DNA of 64,000 nucleotides from Massospora cicadina (Eukaryota; Entomophthoromycota; Entomophthoromycetes; Entomophthorales; Entomophthoraceae): positions 1 through 64,000 of the forward strand of contig JAKSZP010000204.1 of NCBI GenBank assembly GCA_022478985.1, read 5' to 3'. How positions within the stretch are numbered: position 1 is the first letter of the stretch; each line of letters begins with the position of its first letter. Positions 57,251 through 64,000 of this stretch are shown piece by piece. A program made the translations under genes and the position numbers. The notes beneath the pieces are model-generated. The model had not been told where the DNA came from. It searched no databases and saw nothing but the letters and a program-made list of their open reading frames with translations.

Positions 57251-59310
57251 GATTTTCCCTACTACCAATTCTCTTAATGTTTTGGCTATGGTACCATTGA
57301 CTCTTTCCACCATCTTGTTAATCTCTAGTTGGCATGGAATAAATACTACTCCTTTGACCCCTATTGTTTAAATATCCAAGGAAACCCATAGGAGGTTAAA
57401 TTGTTTCCATTGTCACTAAGTATCATTTATAAGTATACATGATGGTATACTACTAAGCCAGGATGAATATCGTGGTCCTTGTTGCATATAACTACTCAAA
57501 TCTTTGGTCTTAACCCATCTGGTCAGATAATCTATTTCAATAATTATGTACTTCACACCCCTCAGTACATACACTCAGTGGCCCTCAACATATCACTTGA
57601 CACTATGTGCAAGGTGAACCTAGGGCACACTAGCCATTATCTTTTCAAAATAGTAGGACTTATGGGTTGACATTCCATGCAACAAGCCTAATAATCTTCC
57701 ACATAATAGCTTATTCAATTCCAGTAATAATACTAGAGAAGGCGATCTAGCGCTTTTCTAGGCCACCTTGCCCTACAACCTTGTGCAAAGCTTAAATAAT
57801 CACAGAGGGCTCCAACAGTTAGTAAATAAACATCTACTTACATTTAATTACTATGTAAGGTTGCACATTCTCCATTTCTGTATCCCCACGGCTTCTTTGG
57901 CACATTCTGAATCTTCTGGGGTTCATCTCTGAATTTTACTTTAATCATATGTTAGAATAGTTCATCCACTTGCTGATGCATGACATAAATGAAAGGTAAG
58001 CTTGCTAATCTATCAGCATTCTAATAAGATGCTCCCACTCTTTGAACAATTTTGAAGTCATAGGCTTTTAACTTCGAAGCTCACCTAGACATTCGCCCCT
58101 TTGGTTTTTTTTAAAATTATGCAACCAGCATAAAGATGAGTGGTCATTCACAACAATGAATTGTGTCCCATGAATATATACTCATATTTGCTTACAGACA
58201 AATACCACCATGAGGCATTTGTGCTCCATCATGGCGTAGTTCTATCCACTGGCGTTAATTTCTAGATTAAATATGCCATGGTATGCTCATCCCCAACATC
58301 ATTTAATTAATTTTAAAAAAGCTTTAATTGTCATTAGTGAGGCATACATATGAATTTTATTAGACTAAATAAAATCTGACAATTCAAAATGGATCTGTTC
58401 ATCATATACTTCTGGAGCTCATTAAATCTTTAGCTACTTTATCAATATGAATCCATTTTTGGATCTTTTAACGGTTGGAAAATGGCTCAGTGACTTTGGT
58501 GAACTTTTTCATAAGCAATAAAGCCAAATATTCCAAAAAGACTTGTATATCCTAAACACTCTTTAGGGTTGACAACCGTTCAAAAGCCAATGTTTTATGC
58601 AGGTGGGTTAGAATCTGTCATAGTTTATCACAAGCCCCAAGATTTAAGTTCTACCTTAAAGAGATGGTATTTTCTTAGCTTTATATTTAAATTTGCTACC
58701 GCTAGGCATTTGGAACTTCCTTTAATGTTCAAGGTGGTCTGTTAACATTCAAACAGAAAAGTTGATGTTGTCCAGATATACTAAAACTCAAGAAAACTTT
58801 AATTTATTAACATGGAATCCATTGCCCAATGAAAGGTAGCTGGCATGTTACATAGTCTTCCTGGCATTCTAATCGTCTGATATAACAACTTTTTTTAGTA
58901 TTTTGCCCACATTTCCAGCTTTCTAGGTTAAAGAATCTTCTGGTTTGTTAGGTGACTAGTCCTGCTAGCAGATGATTTTAAATTTGGATGATATTAATTA
59001 TTGGTAAAATAATGTCATTAGATTTTTTGGTAATTCTCCAGGTTGAGATCTGCTGGGGCTAATCCATGCAAATGCCTAATAATTCGTTGGGCAGAGTTGA
59101 CAATGAAATTGATTCATTGATAGTTAATCATTGATTAACTAATAGATGTGCCAAAATGATTGGTCTGTTTTCATCACTACCAATTGAAAAAAATTAGCAG
59201 TTGTTAGGCAAGTAAACCATCTGCAACTAGAAATCGACCATTTGGTTCAAGACCTGCCATAATAGTAAAGGGTCCATTACCTAAGCAGGTTTCTAGCAAA
59301 ATTTATTTGT
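57250..59310 (-). pseudogene. Gypsy remnant G: RT, RNase H and integrase
   Basis: Minus-strand order from right to left: RT start near 59260 (GPFTIMAGLEPNGRFLVADG), catalytic box VLVYLDNINFS near 58780 (YLDN for YLDD), and RNase H near 58240-58090 (RNYAMMEHKCLMVVF-like, YIHGTQFIVVNDHSSLCWLH). Integrase follows with KYIIIEIDYLTRWVKTKDL (57550), ILSDNG (57415) and NKMVERVNGTIAKTLRELV (57330). Stops are frequent. It may continue beyond F, which appears inserted at 59316. Confidence 0.75.
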
Positions 59311-59315
59311 TTTTA

Positions 59316-60162
59316 TGTGATTGAGAGAAAACATTAGGGACACGTTCTCTTGTAATTCTACCTTAGGTTTAGAGGATGTCTGACAGAGGAATCCTTAGCC
59401 TAATGCAGAAGAAAATCGCAGTAAGAGACCTTAAAGTAAAATTTAACATCAAGGCTGCCATTTCATTACTGAGGCGCCAACAGAGGAGTGTAACGCACAT
59501 TTTCATGCCAATGCGTGACAAACAAGTTGGCAGCACTAGCCATGTCACCGACCACATGACTGATAATCCTGTGGAGAATCACCCTCTAGCCTGAGCCCAT
59601 TCCCAGAATTTGTGACGTATTTGCAGACTAAGTTTCTGGAGATGCTACAAGCTAGCAGTAAGTCCTGGCCCCAAGATAGTGCCGTTAATGAGGCCAATGC
59701 CTGGCCTAGCTCACTTGTTGAGCTCATCATTCCAGTTATTACAATCAAAATTCCTTTAGAAAAAACCAAATTTAAAGCAAGCAAACTGAATTCGTATTGT
59801 TGTTTTCCTATTGAGAAAACAAAACTGTATTTACAGTTGCCATTTCCTCATTTTTAAAGCATTTTTAATGGTTTAAATTTTTACTATAACCTTATATTAT
59901 GCTTTAAAGCAGCATCCAAATTTTTGCTTGTGAAAGTCTCATATCCCACATAATGAAAATTCGGAGGATTTGAGCCGCCGGCCATTTGATATTCCAGATC
60001 ATTCCTCATACTTGAATCCCCAAATCCTTACCTACAATTTCCATCCCTAGTGGGTTTTCTGATTGGTGTGACTTTCCAAATCCAACCTCCTAATTCATGC
60101 GCAAATTTGAACTGATATTCATGAGGTCAATGTGCAGATCAGGCTGGCCCTGATCCATCACA
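59316..60162 (-). mobile_element. 3' LTR of chromovirus F
   Basis: The right edge is set by the PPT and CCATCACA; the left edge is proposed at TGTGATTG because it mirrors that end. There is no second copy in the window to confirm it. Confidence 0.55.
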
Positions 60163-60174
60163 TCACCCCCCTTG
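60163..60174 (-). other. Polypurine tract of F
   Basis: Minus strand CAAGGGGGGTGA directly precedes the 3' LTR. Confidence 0.75.
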
Positions 60175-61650
60175 TAAATCCAGAAACTCTTGGATCTTCT
60201 TGGGACAGCATTCACACTCCTCTGGAGTTTGCCAGGTCGCTTCCTCCACTGGATATCCTTTCCATTTCAACAAAAATTGCTGGCGACCCCTAACCCAACG
60301 TTCTCTCAGGATTTTCTCAGCCTCATATTCCTGGTTGTCCTCCTCCCATGGGTTCAGTGGCCCATGAGGCTTTGGTACCACCCCAGAATCCTTAGAGTTG
60401 TGAACCATGGATAACTGGATGGGCCCTTGACCCTGTCTTGAGTCCAATTCAATTGCTACTTTGTTAACAACCTGAATCACCCTATATGGGCCTAAGAACT
60501 TTATCCAAGTTTCTGGCTCTTCACCAGTACCCATAATTCTTTGCTGCCACTAATACCTAATCCCCTATAGCAAACGATGTGGCTGGCACTCTTCATCAAT
60601 CCACATATTACTTTCGCCATACTGTGGTGCGCTCCAAGTTGTTTTGCAATTTCCTTCCAATTTTGGTCATTCTTTGGGATAATTCGTCTGCCCCTTGACA
60701 TACTCCACCGTTTGATCCCCAATCCAACTATGGATTGGATCCATGATTAGCAAAAATGGTGATATTCCTGTCAACAGTTGGTGGTGGTTATTGTAAGCTA
60801 ACTGAGAAAGTCTGACCCAGGTAACCCAATTATTATGCTGATCTGAGATATAGCATCAGTTTATTGCTCCCATATCTGGTTTACCCTCTCTGTTTTCCCA
60901 TTGGAATGAGGATGGTAAGCCAAAGCCCTACACAGGCGAATCTACAAATTACTGAGCAGACTTGACCAGAATTTTGATACAAATTGGGGACTGCAATCCA
61001 AAATAATCTCTGCTAGTAGCCCATGATGGGTGAATATCTTGCCGATATAAACTCTTTCAGTGTCCTTGGCTAAGAATTGTGAGGTATATGGGAAAAACTT
61101 GAAGTATCTTGTTAACTGAAAAGCAACAACCATTATCACATCCTTCCCCCGGAACTTAGGTAAACCTGTAATGGAATCCACGATAACCAATTCCAATGTC
61201 TGGCTAAAAATTTGGAGTGGGACTAACTTACCCGAAGGCTGCTTTCACAAGGGCTTTGAATGTGCGCAAACCAAGCATTCCGCCACATTTTTTATATCCT
61301 TTCACAGTCCAGCCCATTAATACTTCCATCGCACCAAGTCAATTATCTTCACAACCCCCGTATGTCCTGCCAGTGGGTGGTCATGCAATGCCAGAAGCAC
61401 TTCCCTCTAAAGTTATGGGTTTAGAACCCATATCCGCGAGTTGTGACATATAATTTAATCTTTTTCTTATCATATGTACAATGATGGCTGTAATGAAGGC
61501 CCTCAACCGTTTCTGCCCATAACTGCTGCCTGAAAAGTAGCCCTCTTTGCTCTCTTCAGATCTCCCCTTCCAGTTCATCCCTTCACTCAATATCATGGCA
61601 AATTGGTCCTCCCAGAACATGGTTACTGTGTTATACTTCTCCATATAGCC
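60175..61650 (-). pseudogene. Chromovirus F integrase with chromodomain
   Basis: Core at 61196-60945: LVIVDSITGLPKFRGKDVIM with the first Asp and LAEIILDCSPQFVSKFW with the second. AYHPHSNGKTERVNQIW carries the catalytic Glu near 60920. The C-terminal domain, open at 60534-60163, has WIKFLGPYRVIQVVNKVAIE. An apparently intact chromodomain follows (EYEAEKILRERWVRGRQQFL, LKWKGYPVEEATWQTPEE). This is the best chromodomain in the window. Confidence 0.9.
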
Positions 61651-61749
61651 TTCTCATACGCTAGCCCCACATCCCAGTGCAACCAATCTGCTATGATGTT
61701 AACAGCTCCTAGATGGTATTCCACACCAAACTCATACTGAGCCAGCTCC

Positions 61750-62140
61750 ACATGCCAATGGTCTTGGCGCTGATTCATTTTCCTGGGCTCTCAGAGTATG
61801 CCAACACCTGATGGTCTGTACATACTATGAAAGGATGATGGGCTTACAACAAATGGTGCTGCCACCTCTGTTGCGCCACAACCACCACCAGTAGCTCCTT
61901 GTCATATATTGGATAATTTGTTTCTGCTGGAATCATTTTCCAGCTGAAATAACACACTGGGTGCTCCAACCCGCCCTTCCCCTTCTATAATAGCACTGCT
62001 CCCAAAGCAAAGTTTGTGGAATCTTTCTCGACCACTAAAGGTTTTCCTGGATCCAGATGGGCAAGGACTGGTGCTGAAATGAGCTTCTCTTTCAGCAGGT
62101 TAAGGCCGCTCCTCTTCTTCCCCCCATATGAACGGTACAT
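61750..62140 (-). pseudogene. Chromovirus F RNase H
   Basis: VVEKDSTNFALGAVLL (first catalytic Asp kept), then AETNYPIYDKELLVVVVAQQ and FIVCTDHQVLAY are readable on the minus strand, with one stop between blocks. Confidence 0.8.
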
Positions 62141-62960
62141 TCTGCGTTAGTTGCATAAGTGGCAAGGCTAACTTTGATAGATACTTGATGAACCACCTGA
62201 GGAAATTTGCCATCCCCAGAAAACTTCTTACACCTGTCTGATTGGTTGAAGCCTTCCATGCGTGCACTGCCTGATCTTTTCTGGGAATACACCCATTCCT
62301 TTTCTGAATATTACATTACCTAGGAACTTGACTGACTCCTGTTTAAACTCACATTTTGAAGGCTTCAGCCGTCATCCTGTACCAGCCAATGCCTTCAGGA
62401 CCTCCCACACATCCCATACATGAGCCTCCTTGGAACGTGAAAACACCAAGATGTCATCCATGCAAGCGATACAACACCAGCCAATCAACTGACAGAGTAC
62501 TCAGTCGATCATTTGTTGAAATACCACTGGGGCATTTCACAGCCCAAATGGCATAACTTGGTGTTGGAAGTTTCCAAGGTGGCACTTGAATGCCATGTAT
62601 CTTTGGTGCTCCAGCCTCAAAGGTACCTGGTTAAATGCATCTGCCAAATCAAGCTTGGTGAAAATGTTGCATCCCGTGACCATCAGTAAGATATCTTCCA
62701 TTAGTGGCATTAGCAAGGATCCAGCTCCGTGACCGCATTTAACCTCTGATAGTCCATGCATGGCCATAACTCTCAGCTTGCCTTGGGCACTAGCAACACT
62801 GGAGATACCACAGCTGATTTTGATGGCTTTATAAAACCTTCGCTCAACATCGAACTCATGTGGTCCTCCAATGAAGCCTTGGCTCATTCATTCAACGGAT
62901 TTTCTGGGCATCCACGGGGAAGTTCTGACCCTTGCTAAAACTGGAAAGAGAATGCAAATG
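62140..62960 (-). pseudogene. Chromovirus F reverse transcriptase
   Basis: The open frame 62887-62537 contains FTKLDLADAFNQVPLRLEHQ and NFQHQVMPFGL. It continues to the catalytic box ACMDDILVFSRSKEAH, where CMDD stands for YMDD at 62464-62453 with both Asp intact. Then SKCEFKQESVKFLGNVIF follows. A stop interrupts after the catalytic box. Confidence 0.88.
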
Positions 62961-63134
62961 GCCCTGTGGAGGAAAATGGCAAATACCTTTTTTAACCAAA
63001 GACCCCCACAAAATATTGGTATTCTGCGGGTATGACCTCTTCCTGCATGGCCCTCAGGGTTCAAGACGTATCTAACTTCTGGTTTCCAACTCACAACCTC
63101 CACCTCATCGGTGGACCCCTCCTTGGGTACAAGG

Positions 63135-63440
63135 TTATGGTACTGGAGGGCACGTCGATCTGGGTCTGAACTGATGCCACCACCGCATCCCAAACAATAG
63201 AGGTTGGTTCAGGTTCTCAATTGCACAAAACTGCATCCAGAACCTGAATGGGGCCTGCTGTAAATTCACTGAAGGGCATATGCGCCATGATGGCGCCCTC
63301 CTTGAGGCATCAGCAAATACCACCACCAGTCCTTCCTGAACATGCAGCTTCAAACGCTCTGCTAATGCCAGTTCAACTTATAATCTTCTGCCTCAGTATC
63401 TATCAGGGCCATTGCCCTTTCCATTACCCCATCTGTATGC
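63135..63440 (-). pseudogene. Chromovirus F aspartic protease
   Basis: ERAMALIDTEAEDYKLN gives D-T-E at 63400-63392 where D-T-G is expected, a single G-to-A change. The C-terminal half reads FCAIENLNQPLLFGMRWWHQ (about 63240-63170). Confidence 0.82.
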
Positions 63441-64000
63441 AACTCTATGGGAATAAACAGTTGAGAATAAAGCAAAGGAGATGATTTTTTTTTGAATATT
63501 TCTTTCACTTGTGAATTGGCTGATGAAAATTTTTTTGACATATTCCCTTGACGCCCCTCCCCTTGAACATTTCCCACGTTACTTGGGGCTGAGTGCCCAC
63601 CCCTTGACTGGAATGGCCGCTTACCAGGGAAAGTCCCTTTCCTGGTGACATTAGTTCCTCCCGCTGGTCCTGTGCCAGTGCTAACTGTTTTTTGACTTGA
63701 ACTGCTAAGGCCACATCCTCCCTCAACATATCTTAAACCATTTCTGCTGCCAAGGTTGCCAGAAAATCTGCCTACAACTCCTGGCGGAATGTTTGTGAGG
63801 TCTGGGAATACATGACCTGAACTGCCTTTGCGCATGGATGGAAGACCTGCGTATACTCCTCTACAGAGCTATGACCCTGGCTGACTGTTAATAGTACTGA
63901 GCAGGCCTCATCTTTTGCTTCATCTGGACATGCCACCCATTTGATCAACTTCACACTCCTCCATGGAATTTGGAAACTCTCCTGTTCCTCGATGAGTTCC
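63440..64000 (-). pseudogene. Chromovirus F gag, C-terminal part
   Basis: WVACPDEAKDEACSVLLTVS and SSVEEYTQVFHPCAKAVQV (63954-63772) are capsid-type sequence. A Gly/Ser-rich basic region follows (63835-63560, GPAGGTNVTRKGTFPGKRPF) before protease. No zinc knuckle was seen. It runs off the window. Confidence 0.72.

Larger units (their letters stand above)
59316..64000 (-). mobile_element. Chromovirus F (runs off right edge)
   Basis: Minus-strand gag end, protease, RT, RNase H, integrase, chromodomain, PPT and 3' LTR are all present. The 5' LTR lies beyond 64000. Domains are long and readable, so it is among the less decayed elements. Confidence 0.88.

Noticed and set aside
1..64000. CRISPR array, bacterial operon, rRNA or riboswitch
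   Set aside because: No regularly spaced repeats, ribosome-binding-site-led operons or rRNA sequence were seen. The content is entirely eukaryotic retroelements.

Overview
The window is repeat-dominated, AT-rich eukaryotic DNA, and no host gene could be recognised with confidence. The best fit is a large, transposon-bloated fungal genome: chromodomain-bearing Ty3/gypsy elements (chromoviruses), APE-type LINEs with a zinc-knuckle ORF1, and a tRNA-derived SINE. Lineage cannot be fixed because there is no conserved host protein. Almost everything is a transposable element, mostly decayed by stop codons and frameshifts. Many changes look like C-to-T or G-to-A transitions. Boundaries were set mainly by reading target-site duplications (TSDs), terminal TG...CA, primer-binding sites (PBS) and polypurine tracts (PPT) by eye.

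Layout, 1-25.6 kb. Positions 1-4.6 kb hold the 5' half of a minus-strand gypsy element (A: LTR, PBS, gag, protease, dUTPase-like domain, RT), interrupted by a solo LTR (K, TSD CAGAT). A tRNA-derived SINE lies at 4624-4911 with a perfect 18-bp TSD. A plus-strand gypsy element N (about 4.9-24.1 kb) carries two independent stacks. The first is E1 (5512-13341), a 1.9-kb non-LTR element coding only an ORF1-like protein, itself split by chromovirus D (6544-12470). The second is solo LTR M (15252-22483), split by chromovirus C (15717-22387, TSD CAACC). N's RNase H reading resumes exactly across the second stack. Another plus-strand integrase remnant (J) follows.

Layout, 25.6-47.3 kb. One LTR element, H (25634-47340, TSD GAGCT), has gypsy element B (25788-32585) inside its left LTR. 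Its interior holds two full-length LINEs, L1 (plus, 34416-39616) and L2 (minus, 40843-46010), arranged tail to tail. Without the insertions H has only about 2 kb of interior, no gag-pol that I can see, and one unidentified reading frame.

Layout, 47.3-64 kb. This part holds gypsy fragments, LTRs of the C and D families (P with TSD CTTCT; Q; R), an unidentified degenerate coding stretch at 52.5-53.15 kb, a second complete E copy (E2, 54748-56665, perfect 16-bp TSD), a gypsy pol remnant (G), and chromovirus F running off the right edge.

How they fit together: the LINEs, the ORF1-only element E and the SINE all end in the same short 3' motif followed by an AT-rich tail. This suggests one LINE reverse transcriptase mobilises all three. 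The A, B and N gypsy elements share a dUTPase-like domain between protease and RT. A, B, H and a fragment near 50.7 kb share one tRNA-type PBS. The D family seems to use a different primer, with a covarying hairpin across its LTR/PBS boundary.
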